From positions 41,753 to 105,752 of the forward strand of contig JAILDX010000034.1 in assembly GCA_024688685.1 (NCBI GenBank): 64,000 nucleotides of DNA, in the 5' to 3' direction. This document shows, one piece after another, positions 52,286 to 59,222 of the stretch; within the stretch, counting starts at the first letter, position 1; each line of letters starts with the position of its first letter. This stretch comes from Saccharofermentans sp. GTDB lineage: Bacteria; Bacillota; Clostridia; Saccharofermentanales; Saccharofermentanaceae. A program made the position numbers and the translations under genes. The notes under the pieces were generated by a model. That model saw only the letters and a program-made list of their open reading frames with translations. It did no database searches and was not told the DNA's origin.

Positions 52286-53734
52286 TTATTCACCTTCATT
52301 ATGTGCGTCAGGATCATTATTCTGTTCTTCGGGAGAAAACTCAGACGGCTCAGAAGGTACAGATGCCATTGTTTCTTTATCCTCACTTGATTCATCAACG
52401 GATGATGATTCATTTGGAGTTTCATCTGCACTGCTGGGTACATTATGGGGGACATTTTCAGAAGCCTTTGGTGCATTACTTACATTGTTTTTCTTTCCAA
52501 ACAATTTGTTTCTCATCAAAAAGATGCATACACCAGCACCAACTACAACAATCACTACAACTGCGACAATTATCGGAACCAAATTTGTTTTCTTTTCTGC
52601 TTTCTTTGAAGTATCCGAATCACTCTTATCTTCACTAGTTTTATCTATATTAGTCTCCTTAGTATCATCCTCATCTGAATCAACATCGTCCGAAGGTGCA
52701 ATCATATCGCCATTTTCTGAGATACTATACCCATCGCCAACCATCTCTTCTATTTCGTCCAATGTATATCCGGAAACAACAAAAGCTCGCATCATGGGAT
52801 CTGTTCCAACATAGATAGTCTTCACAGTCTGTTGATTCGTAAAGTTGTTCTGAACAGTTATTGTATATACACCCTCATCTGTATACTGTGTTCCATCCGC
52901 CGCCGGTCTGTTAAACCTTATATCTTCTGTATATCCATTTGATCCTTCAACGTATACTGATCTCTTAACATTAATGTCAAGATATCGTGAGTTTGCCAAA
53001 TCCAAATAGAAGCCATTATCTGTAAACGATTCATTTGTCAGTTCTGACCCATTTGCAACATCAAACGGGAAAACCATACAGTTACCATTTCTTATTTTAA
53101 ACCTGAAGAAAATCCGGTAATTTGTATAAGTAGGAATGCTAATATATGTATTCCAATCCACACCATAGTGATCCTCTTTAATCTCGTAATCGAGAGCAAC
53201 CTCATAGTCTCCTTCTTCACACAATTCGACTACAGTGTCTGCGCCCTGTGCAACACCATCAAGATAATTCGTATAAATTACCGGATCAGCCGTTGCATTT
53301 TGATAATCTGTTTTGCGAATAATCAACAGGCCACGGCAATCATTGAATTGCTGTGTTCCGAAATACTGATCATATCCATTGTCATCAGCATAGATGGAAA
53401 GGTTTGCATTACCATTAAGGTTATCTATATCCTGTAGCAATTCAAAATGCAGTTCAACCTGATCACCAACATTCTTGAGAAAAACATCACTATTCTGACT
53501 ATCGTTTGTTCTTTGAGTATACCCACTTACATAAAACTGACCAAGATTCCATCCGTAATGAGGATCGCCTCTATCTATATCATTATTTCCGGAATAGCCG
53601 TTATCTTTCCCTGTATTGATCGTTGAACCCAGGTTCCATCTCTGGGTATTCTCTGCAAAGCAAGGAATTCCAATTGAAGAAACTATAAATACTAAAGCGA
53701 GAAGAATTGTTATCTTTTTTATTGAGCATTTCAT
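52286..53734 (-). CDS. Secreted, C-terminally membrane-anchored surface protein
   Basis: A 482-residue protein with no named family. It has a signal peptide (IPCFAEN cleavage region), a large beta-rich extracellular part and an Ig-like strand pair TDEGVYTITVQNNFTNQQTV. An acidic linker (about 350-395) leads to one membrane helix (LVPIIVAVVVIVVVGAGVCI) and an acidic Ser/Pro/Glu cytoplasmic tail of about 60 residues. The Met at 53734 is preferred because GGGGG lies before it. Being the first gene of the toxin operon, it may serve as receptor or docking protein for the lipoprotein toxin, which is inference. Confidence 0.78.
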   Translation of the reverse strand: MKCSIKKITILLALVFIVSSIGIPCFAENTQRWNLGSTINTGKDNGYSGNNDIDRGDPHYGWNLGQFYVSGYTQRTNDSQNSDVFLKNVGDQVELHFELLQDIDNLNGNANLSIYADDNGYDQYFGTQQFNDCRGLLIIRKTDYQNATADPVIYTNYLDGVAQGADTVVELCEEGDYEVALDYEIKEDHYGVDWNTYISIPTYTNYRIFFRFKIRNGNCMVFPFDVANGSELTNESFTDNGFYLDLANSRYLDINVKRSVYVEGSNGYTEDIRFNRPAADGTQYTDEGVYTITVQNNFTNQQTVKTIYVGTDPMMRAFVVSGYTLDEIEEMVGDGYSISENGDMIAPSDDVDSDEDDTKETNIDKTSEDKSDSDTSKKAEKKTNLVPIIVAVVVIVVVGAGVCIFLMRNKLFGKKNNVSNAPKASENVPHNVPSSADETPNESSSVDESSEDKETMASVPSEPSEFSPEEQNNDPDAHNEGE

Positions 53735-53771
53735 ATTACTGACCCCCATAGTTGTATAACAATATAAAATT

Positions 53772-53857
53772 ATTATAATTATTAAGCACCAGCCTTTACA
53801 ACAATTCGTTGTAAAACTTAACCCTATATTTACATTTGTAAACACTATATTTATACT
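53772..53857. promoter_or_regulatory. Divergent promoters with two inverted-repeat operator candidates
   Basis: Towards the operon, a minus-strand -35 TTGTAA (53796-53801), an 18-base spacer and TATAAT (53772-53777). Towards the XRE gene, TTACAT (53830-53835), 16 bases and TATACT (53852-53857). Inverted repeat 1 has arms TTTACAAC (53795-53802) and GTTGTAAA (53808-53815) around AATTC. Inverted repeat 2 is TTTACATTTGTAAA (53829-53842). Both share TTTACA/TGTAAA, and each overlaps one -35, as expected for an XRE repressor of both promoters. Confidence 0.65.
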
Positions 53858-53886
53858 TACACAAAATCGGAAAGTGAAAGAAAACG

Positions 53887-54096
53887 ATGTACCCTCGCAT
53901 TAAAGAATTAAGGGAATCAAGAGGACTGAAACAACGTGAGATAGCTGAGTTAATCAGCTGCTCTCAACAAGTCTATAGCAAATACGAGCTGGGGGTATGC
54001 GATATCCCTACTGATATCCTTATCAAATTATCTAATTATTATGATGTATCTGTTGATTACATCCTTGGAATAACAAACAATCCGGCGCCTTATTAG
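53887..54096 (+). CDS. XRE-family transcriptional regulator
   Basis: A 69-residue Cro/CI-type helix-turn-helix protein consisting of little more than the DNA-binding domain: MYPRIKELRESRGLKQREIA, then ELISCSQQVYSKYELGVC and NYYDVSVDYILGITN. The domain fits repressors with simple dimer operators. It is divergent from the six-gene toxin operon and likely controls both directions. A weak ribosome site lies before the ATG. Confidence 0.93.
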   Translation: MYPRIKELRESRGLKQREIAELISCSQQVYSKYELGVCDIPTDILIKLSNYYDVSVDYILGITNNPAPY

Positions 54097-54206
54097 CATG
54101 CTTGCGATGTATGCAACAAGCATACACACTATTAGTTCATTCATCAGGATAGAAAGAATGGTACCACAAGAGTAGGTCAACTCTATTAATTGAGGATAAT
54201 ACCAAA

Positions 54207-54881
54207 TCACACAAAGAATAAACGTTTTTCTATGATACAGCAAATAATTGAATAAACCAGAAAAGCACATCCTGCAATAAGAAGCACTTTATTTGTTAAA
54301 CCATCTTCCTCAAACCCGTCAAAACAAAAGCCTTTTTCCGCTGGGAAAAATAAACGAATTTCTTTATAATTTAGCAAATCTAAAAACAAATGAGAAACAT
54401 ATGCAATAATAAATGCGAAAATAATTTTTGGGAATATTAAAAGCAGTGATATTGCCTCCAAACCCAAAGCTAAAAAGGAATGAGAAAAACTGTTACGCTC
54501 TGAAAAACGGCAACATAAACATACTGTTAAGAATCCAACCAATCCCATTATTTGCATAATGTGATTTCCTCTGATAACATTATTAATCAATCCATCATCA
54601 ACAAAATAATCAACTAAAAGAGAAACAGCAATTACAGCCGAAACTATTATTCCACCTGTTCTCGCATCCAAACGTCTTTTTATTCTTTCAGGATCATCAG
54701 AGGATTCTATTAGGCGAAGATTATCTGGATTCCAATCGCTATCAGAATAACTGTCAAGATCAGAAATAACACTTCCAATAGCTGCACCAATAATAACCGG
54801 AATCATACTTTTTATACCATGCGGCAACAGGAGAAGCAGTGATAAAGAAATCCCATTTACAATATGTGTTTTAGACATCAT
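54207..54881 (-). CDS. YdjM/DUF457-like metal-dependent membrane protein
   Basis: A 224-residue membrane protein with about five helices. MSKTHIVNGISLSLLLLLPH near the start, IGSVISDLDSYSDSD and HLFLDLLNYKEIRLFFP are typical of the YdjM/DUF457 group, in which His and Asp residues bind metal. Their function is not known; in E. coli ydjM is part of the SOS response. Two adjacent ATGs at 54881 and 54878 are both possible starts after TAGGAG. It stands apart from its neighbours, with a 130-base gap and a terminator upstream. Confidence 0.82.
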   Translation of the reverse strand: MMSKTHIVNGISLSLLLLLPHGIKSMIPVIIGAAIGSVISDLDSYSDSDWNPDNLRLIESSDDPERIKRRLDARTGGIIVSAVIAVSLLVDYFVDDGLINNVIRGNHIMQIMGLVGFLTVCLCCRFSERNSFSHSFLALGLEAISLLLIFPKIIFAFIIAYVSHLFLDLLNYKEIRLFFPAEKGFCFDGFEEDGLTNKVLLIAGCAFLVYSIICCIIEKRLFFV

Positions 54882-54934
54882 ATTACTGTTACTCCTACAA
54901 CGAATTTTGTTACCATTGATTATAATCGACAATA

Positions 54935-54969
54935 CAAAATCGATGGTATGCTGACTGCATACCATCGAT
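54935..54969 (-). terminator. Terminator of the small-gene cluster
   Basis: A perfect 13-bp stem, ATCGATGGTATGC (54939-54951) with GCATACCATCGAT (54957-54969), loop of 5 bases. On the minus strand it is followed by TTTTGT. It lies 45 bases after the stop of the 75-residue protein gene. Confidence 0.8.
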
Positions 54970-55013
54970 AAACTAATCAAATATAAATGCTTATTCTCCC
55001 TTGATTCCGTCCT

Positions 55014-55241
55014 TTACGAATAGAACCCCTCATCTCCGCCGATGTCCTTGATCACTTCCTCGTTTCCGTTTGTCTTCGGAATACGGTGCTTAACTACACC
55101 CAGAATAACATCAGCGAGAGTTGCAATCCCGGCGATCGCTGCATCATCAAACGGACCCAGCAGCAGATCCGGCGAAACAATGTACAAAAGTGCTACAACA
55201 GCAATAATGATCTGAATAGTTGTAAGAGACTTAGATTCCAT
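55014..55241 (-). CDS. Small membrane protein with DUF1232-like helix
   Basis: A 75-residue protein with one or two hydrophobic helices; IIAVVALLYIVSPDLLLGPFDD matches the YkvA/DUF1232 core pattern (helix, then SPD and a DD turn). The C-terminus is polar. AGGAGG precedes the ATG. Function is unknown. It has the same core as the 79-residue protein at 55457, so these are paralogues in one cluster. Confidence 0.78.
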   Translation of the reverse strand: MESKSLTTIQIIIAVVALLYIVSPDLLLGPFDDAAIAGIATLADVILGVVKHRIPKTNGNEEVIKDIGGDEGFYS

Positions 55242-55264
55242 AGTAAACCTCCTGTCTGCGGCTT

Positions 55265-55450
55265 CTATGCCGCCATTACTCCGACAATCTCATAATCCTC
55301 AATGAAAGGATCCCCTTCTTCCCAGTAATCCGAGTGAATATTCATCCACTTCTGCACCGAAGCCTCTGCAGCTTCTACACTGTCATATAATACACCGTCC
55401 ATTACCAATGAACTACCATCCGAAAAATAAAACTTAATCCTGTATACCAT
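55265..55450 (-). CDS. Small protein of unknown function
   Basis: A 61-residue protein of mixed strand and helix character (YRIKFYFSDGSSLVMDGVLY then a helix with EAAEASVQKWMNIH). It resembles small phage-like or DUF-type proteins, but no family is recognised. GGGAG nine bases upstream supports ATG 55450; a TTG six bases earlier is possible. It lies between the two DUF1232-like genes. Confidence 0.7.
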   Translation of the reverse strand: MVYRIKFYFSDGSSLVMDGVLYDSVEAAEASVQKWMNIHSDYWEEGDPFIEDYEIVGVMAA

Positions 55451-55456
55451 AATCAA

Positions 55457-55696
55457 TCACTCCCAATTCACTTCTTCCCAATCAAAATCGGGTTCTCTTC
55501 TCTGCCAATTCTCCCTCATTCGTTCGCGTTCTCTCTCGTCCCTGATCATCTTGCCCAGTACAAATCCTGCGATCACTCCGATCAAAATTACAAGAGAATC
55601 GTCAATCGGGCCGGGAAAGATGTCAGGAAAGAGCGCGTACAAAATAACGCCTGCAATGATAATTGTCTTGATATTCTGATACTTCTTGATCTCCAT
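55457..55696 (-). CDS. Small membrane protein with DUF1232-like helix
   Basis: A 79-residue protein with one strong hydrophobic region, TIIIAGVILYALFPDIFPGPIDD, and a second helix SLVILIGVIAGFVLGKMI. The C-terminus is highly charged and Trp-rich. The PD-GP-DD pattern links it to the 75-residue protein nearby. ATG 55696 is chosen for its distance of six bases to GGGGGAG; an ATG six bases upstream is too close to that site. Function is unknown. Confidence 0.75.
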   Translation of the reverse strand: MEIKKYQNIKTIIIAGVILYALFPDIFPGPIDDSLVILIGVIAGFVLGKMIRDERERERMRENWQRREPDFDWEEVNWE

Positions 55697-55732
55697 CGTC
55701 ATCTCCCCCTTTCCGATCAACGATGATCCTGA

Positions 55733-55969
55733 CTATTCTTCTTCGTCTTCTTCAGCCGCTTCTGACAGATCACAAAGCTTCTCAAGGATGGCATCCCTTT
55801 CTTCCTCGGCAGTATCCTTGTCAACGACACCAACGATAATTCCACCGTCATCGAGCACCTCCTGGATGCCTTCCTCCTCTTCCTCTGCGAAATAATCTTC
55901 CATCATTTCCTCAGGTGTCATCTCATTTGCAGGATAATACTTAACGTGCTTCTCATCATTCTTCTTCAT
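55733..55969 (-). CDS. Small acidic protein
   Basis: A 78-residue, very acidic protein with EEMMEDYFAEEEEEGIQEVL and an acidic C-terminus, and a hydrophobic strand GGIIVGVVDKDT in the middle. No family is recognised. GGAGGAAAC lies before the ATG. It belongs to the same minus-strand cluster of short genes. Confidence 0.7.
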   Translation of the reverse strand: MKKNDEKHVKYYPANEMTPEEMMEDYFAEEEEEGIQEVLDDGGIIVGVVDKDTAEEERDAILEKLCDLSEAAEEDEEE

Positions 55970-56014
55970 AATATGTTTCCTCCTTAATTAGTAATCAAAT
56001 TGTGTACCTTCCGT

Positions 56015-56161
56015 TCACACTATGGTCATCACGGCAATCACCAGAAGCCACAGTATGAAATCGAAAAAGCCTTCCACCACCGAAAACAAAACCTTCACAC
56101 TTATCCAGATGGCTGCTACTACTATCAACGGCCACAGGACAGCCCACAACAGTTCCAGCAT
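56015..56161 (-). CDS. 48-residue two-helix membrane protein
   Basis: This short gene encodes MLELLWAVLWPLIVVAAIWI, a brief polar turn with SVKVLFSVVEGFFDF, and a second helix ILWLLVIAVMTIV, so most of the product lies in the membrane. GGAGGTG four bases before the ATG is one of the best ribosome sites in the region, which makes translation likely. It may be a small holin-like, toxin-like or regulatory peptide; no family is recognised. Confidence 0.72.
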   Translation of the reverse strand: MLELLWAVLWPLIVVAAIWISVKVLFSVVEGFFDFILWLLVIAVMTIV

Positions 56162-56245
56162 ATCGCACCTCCATCTTTCTCTTAATGTCCGGCTGACCTC
56201 GCAGCGTATTCAGTCACGCTGCGAATGCCGCCTTCCGTTCCTATA

Positions 56246-56449
56246 TCAACTTGCCTTCTGCCAGCTGATTCCGCCTTCCCCACTCTGGCTGTCGATGATC
56301 ATATCGATCTCGTCAACCATATCCAGGATGCGAATCCAGTCTTCATCACACAAGCTAATCTTCGTGAGGTCAAACCTGATATTGAAAGTGTCGCAGGAGA
56401 CCTCAAAAGCTGTAGCATTCTTAAAGTCGTCAGGGTTAATCTTGCTCAT
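56246..56449 (-). CDS. Small protein of unknown function
   Basis: A 67-residue soluble protein, MSKINPDDFKNATAFEVSCD followed by TFNIRFDLTKISLCDEDW and an acidic helix. A GGAGGTG ribosome site four bases before the ATG supports it. It is the first gene of the minus-strand small-gene cluster (56449 to 55014). No family is recognised. Two Cys residues might be redox- or metal-linked. Confidence 0.72.
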   Translation of the reverse strand: MSKINPDDFKNATAFEVSCDTFNIRFDLTKISLCDEDWIRILDMVDEIDMIIDSQSGEGGISWQKAS

Positions 56450-56674
56450 AAAGCACCTCCGTCACAACCTGTCGTTACTATCCTACTGTACCAATGATAC
56501 CAAATTGGCTGACCCAACAAACGGACTCTCGACGCAATTTTCCGTTGCCTCCTTCGCAATCCTCTTTTACCGTAGTCCGCGCTGATACAGCCGCACCATT
56601 CATGCCACTACAAAACGAGATTTTGGTGCGAGTGGTTAACTCATTTACTAAAGACAAGTGAAAAACGGAAAAGT
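56450..56674. other. 225-bp intergenic region, little seen
   Basis: Between the small-gene cluster and the 347-residue membrane protein. It contains the GGAGGTG ribosome site of the 67-residue protein gene. An open frame on the minus strand (56478-56678) lacks a ribosome site and protein-like composition. No clear promoter or hairpin was found. Confidence 0.6.
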
Positions 56675-57718
56675 TCACCTATTCCTAATCATCTTCCTCA
56701 CATACTCCGCCGACCCCATGATCTGCGAGACCTCAGAATCAACAATTGTGCCGAGCCAGTATCTTGACCTGGCGCCGGAAGACGTGACTATTTCCATGTA
56801 AAATCCGCTGTCTGAGGAAGACTGCGGCGGGCGAGTTTCGATGTTGCCCTTGAGGCTCATTTTCGCATTCGAGGCCATATACACGGACACATCCTGAATG
56901 CTGTCAAGAGCGAACGAATAGCCGTTGATCTTGTACTCCTTATCAGACAGAAAAACATTGTGAACAAGCATCTTCAGATTAACGGAATAAAGATGCTGAT
57001 TGAAGGTAACAAATATAATAAAGAACAGCGCGATAATGCCCATCACGATGCCGAGAAACACCTGCGCGGTGCAGAACTCATAAACGCAGACAGCGAGGAC
57101 AATGGCTGCGTAACCGTAACCGATGAGCGCATTGTGAACGCGTCCTTTCGAGAGGCTCTTGCGCTGTGAGGAGAACACGAACGGCGTAGTGCTGAGGGTC
57201 TCCCCGATCCTGTCCCATTTCGCCTCGCGGATGAGGTTGAGTTTGCTGCCCAGTGCGTCGAAGATCTCAGCGAACTTCCCGCGGCAGTATTCGTCCGACC
57301 AGAAGCCGCACCAGTATGCCTTGCTCTTGGGATTTCCACCCGCATCGGTCCAGACCGCAACGAAACTGAACCCGTACAAAAACCTCAGCTTCAGCGGTCC
57401 GTCGTAAACATTAAATCCGGCGCCGCCCACCATGTCGTAGCGGTCGTCGTTAACGATGATTACACTGCCGTCAGCGCTGACACTTCTGAGCGCATTCCTG
57501 AGACATTTCGGGAGCCTGATCGTTGCGATCAGATTAAGTCCCAGGATCACCGCCGAGATGACCACCAGCGCCATCAGTATGTTGTTGTCGTTAACGATGC
57601 GGTAAACATAAAAGAACAGATACATCCCGAACGTCAGCAGATAGCACACCCACCCGAGTATCGTGCGGATTATAAGCGCTCTCTTGGAGCGCTTGAGGTC
57701 GACAGTGATCGTGTCCAA
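56675..57718 (-). CDS. Membrane protein of unknown function
   Basis: A 347-residue protein with paired hydrophobic helices near the N-terminus (IIRTILGWVCYLLTFGMYLF and ILMALVVISAVILGLNLIA) and a second pair in the middle (ALIGYGYAAIVLAVCVYEF and VFLGIVMGIIALFFIIFV). Each pair is followed by a beta-rich soluble domain of similar make-up, which suggests an internal duplication; the second resembles a PH-like fold. TTG at 57718 directly follows the tautomerase stop codon, with AGGAAA before it, so it is translationally coupled. Family not recognised. Confidence 0.72.
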   Translation of the reverse strand: MDTITVDLKRSKRALIIRTILGWVCYLLTFGMYLFFYVYRIVNDNNILMALVVISAVILGLNLIATIRLPKCLRNALRSVSADGSVIIVNDDRYDMVGGAGFNVYDGPLKLRFLYGFSFVAVWTDAGGNPKSKAYWCGFWSDEYCRGKFAEIFDALGSKLNLIREAKWDRIGETLSTTPFVFSSQRKSLSKGRVHNALIGYGYAAIVLAVCVYEFCTAQVFLGIVMGIIALFFIIFVTFNQHLYSVNLKMLVHNVFLSDKEYKINGYSFALDSIQDVSVYMASNAKMSLKGNIETRPPQSSSDSGFYMEIVTSSGARSRYWLGTIVDSEVSQIMGSAEYVRKMIRNR

Positions 57719-57946
57719 TTATTTCCTGAACTCCCCGTCCAGAATATACATATTCGCCTCACATGTGGGGATCTCGCCCTTGTAGATCTTCTGATCCCAT
57801 TCCTCCGGCGGGAACTCCTCTATCGAAATGCTGACCGCCTTCTGTGGGCATCCCCACTCTTTCACGAAGATCTCCCTGATCTGCTCAGCGACGCGGCGCT
57901 TTGTCTCTTCATCCTTGGGGTAACCTTTGATCGCAATGTATGGCAT
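57719..57946 (-). CDS. Tautomerase-family protein (4-oxalocrotonate tautomerase-like)
   Basis: A 75-residue member of the 4-OT family, whose catalytic residue is the N-terminal proline. It begins MPYIAIKGYPKDEETKRRVA and has the strand-helix-strand arrangement of the family, with KAVSISIEEFPPEEWDQKIY. The natural substrate is unknown. It is located between an SPFH-like/zinc-ribbon protein and a TTG-started membrane protein, with short gaps, so the three form one operon. Confidence 0.88.
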   Translation of the reverse strand: MPYIAIKGYPKDEETKRRVAEQIREIFVKEWGCPQKAVSISIEEFPPEEWDQKIYKGEIPTCEANMYILDGEFRK

Positions 57947-57958
57947 AGACTTAACTCC

Positions 57959-58507
57959 TTAAACTAATTTTGTTCCGCAGTTGGGGCAGAACTTCGCTCC
58001 GTTTGCGGCGCTTCCGCACTGTGTGCAGAACTTAGGTCCTGCGGCGGCTGCAGCAACGCCCATCATGGTTGTTTTAGCAGCGTATGCGGCAGCTGCTTCC
58101 TGAGCCTTGCGCAGCGCCTCATTCATATCTTCAGGAGTCATTCTCGAATACTCCTTGATCTTCTCTACGTCGGCGATATGCTTCCTGCTATCCTCAGTGG
58201 GATTTACTGCTGCGATCGAGACAGAGGTTACGTTAACTCCTGACGGCTTCAGCTGATTCATTAGCGACTCGCCGAATTCGTGGCTGTAATTAATAAGATC
58301 CTTGTACGAAACTTTCTGCCCGGACAATGCCTGGCTCTTCTCCATTACCTGCTGATTAACAACAGTGCGAACCGTCTCCTCAAGCTCTGGGTCATCCTCG
58401 CGCCCGGGAGCCTCAAATCCGACCCTTCCGTTGACCATGATCTCGATACCCGAATACTCGGGATCGTAATAGAAAACCTTTGTACCAAAATTGATAATCT
58501 TGCCCAT
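57959..58507 (-). CDS. SPFH-like protein with C-terminal zinc ribbon
   Basis: A 182-residue protein. The first part (about 1-130) with FYYDPEYSGIEIMVNGRVGF, NQQVMEKSQALSGQKV and MNQLKPSGVNVTSVSIAAVN looks like a shortened SPFH/virion core-like domain. A short Ala-rich linker leads to a zinc-ribbon tail FCTQCGSAANGAKFCPNCGT with four Cys. Such proteins form rings at membranes in some families, but this is not sure. The promoter at 58543 precedes it, and GGAGGG lies before the ATG. Confidence 0.75.
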   Translation of the reverse strand: MGKIINFGTKVFYYDPEYSGIEIMVNGRVGFEAPGREDDPELEETVRTVVNQQVMEKSQALSGQKVSYKDLINYSHEFGESLMNQLKPSGVNVTSVSIAAVNPTEDSRKHIADVEKIKEYSRMTPEDMNEALRKAQEAAAAYAAKTTMMGVAAAAAGPKFCTQCGSAANGAKFCPNCGTKLV

Positions 58508-58542
58508 TGAAGTATCCCTCCTGACTGTTAATATCCTTAGTA

Positions 58543-58570
58543 ATTATAGCATTGCGAACAGCGATAACAA
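58543..58570 (-). promoter_or_regulatory. Promoter of the SPFH-like/tautomerase operon
   Basis: On the minus strand, TTGTTA (plus bases 58565-58570), a 16-base spacer and TATAAT (58543-58548) lie about 36 bases before the ATG. Confidence 0.6.
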
Positions 58571-58601
58571 ACCGTTAACAAATAGTTTGAATTAAGTTTG
58601 T

Positions 58602-58631
58602 TTGATTTCGCGGGCTTTCAGTTTTTATAAT
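58602..58631 (+). promoter_or_regulatory. Promoter of the double-glycine peptide gene
   Basis: TTGATT (58602-58607), an 18-base spacer and TATAAT (58626-58631). GAAAGGA lies ahead of the ATG at 58673. Confidence 0.6.
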
Positions 58632-58672
58632 AAAGTAGTGTTCTGGGAATACGCGGTTGAAAGGATAGTACT

Positions 58673-58933
58673 ATGAAATCAAATGATCTTGTAGAACTTG
58701 AACTGGATGATCTCGAACAGGTCGGCGGCGGACGCTCGTTGGACTTGATGAGCATTAACGATCGCACAAGATACTTTTCATATATTGGTCTGTTGAAGAA
58801 GTACAAAGATGCGGGACCGGATGTTCTTAACAATCCCGAAGTATCGAAGCAGATCGATGAGGCGAGGAGTTTTTTCTTCTATAGTGCGAGCCGTTTCGGT
58901 GTTTCCGCTCCGGCAGATCTGCTGAGATTCTGA
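58673..58933 (+). CDS. Double-glycine leader peptide, orphan bacteriocin-like precursor
   Basis: The 86-residue product has a short N-terminal leader VELELDDLEQVGGG that matches the double-glycine pattern cut by PCAT/ComA-type transporters: a hydrophobic-acidic repeat, then EQVGG. The remaining residues, about 64, would be the exported part (RSLDLMSINDRTRYFSYIGL to PADLLRF). It has no Cys. It has its own promoter and terminator, so it is a single-gene unit. No peptidase-transporter or modification enzyme lies in the window, so it is an orphan precursor here. Alternative: an unrelated small acidic protein. Confidence 0.7.
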   Translation: MKSNDLVELELDDLEQVGGGRSLDLMSINDRTRYFSYIGLLKKYKDAGPDVLNNPEVSKQIDEARSFFFYSASRFGVSAPADLLRF

Positions 58934-58961
58934 TGTTCTGAGAACAGTATTCAAGTCAAAG

Positions 58962-58996
58962 GCCATCTCACGTTTTAAGTGAGGTGGCTTTTATTT
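58962..58996 (+). terminator. Terminator of the double-glycine peptide gene
   Basis: GCCATCTCAC (58962-58971) pairs with GTGAGGTGGC (58979-58988), with one G-T pair and a 7-base loop. TTTTATTT follows. Confidence 0.85.
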
Positions 58997-59053
58997 ACGA
59001 TGATTTCAAGCGTAAAAGCGTTGCAGACTGCAATGCGAGTTATCTTACACATC

Positions 59054-59190
59054 TGCACCCACAACCTGCACCCACAACTTGCACCCACAATGGTGGGTGC
59101 AAAATAGGTTGAATCCAAAATAAATTACCAGAAAACCGGCATATTTACACCCACGGTGGGTGTAAACGGTGGGTGTAAACGGTGGGTGCA
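59054..59190. repeat. Symmetrical eight-copy array of a 9-bp motif
   Basis: TGCACCCAC occurs at 59054, 59067 and 59080, exactly 13 bases apart. Its reverse complement GTGGGTGCA follows at 59093, keeping the 13-base step. After 44 bases comes TACACCCAC at 59146, then GTGGGTGTA at 59156 and 59169 and GTGGGTGCA at 59182, again 13 bases apart. The two inner units on each side form near-perfect palindromes. The array lies between the convergent ends of the peptide gene and the cyclase gene. Confidence 0.9.
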
Positions 59191-59222
59191 ATTAACTATG
59201 CCATAATCGCCGGCCTTTAATC

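Noticed and set aside
56478..56678. Minus-strand 66-codon frame between the small-gene cluster and the membrane protein
   Set aside because: No ribosome site, rare start, and a composition unlike a protein.
59054..59190. Short regularly spaced repeats as a CRISPR array
   Set aside because: The units are 9 bp at 13-bp steps and change orientation; there are no 25-40 bp spacers and no cas genes nearby.
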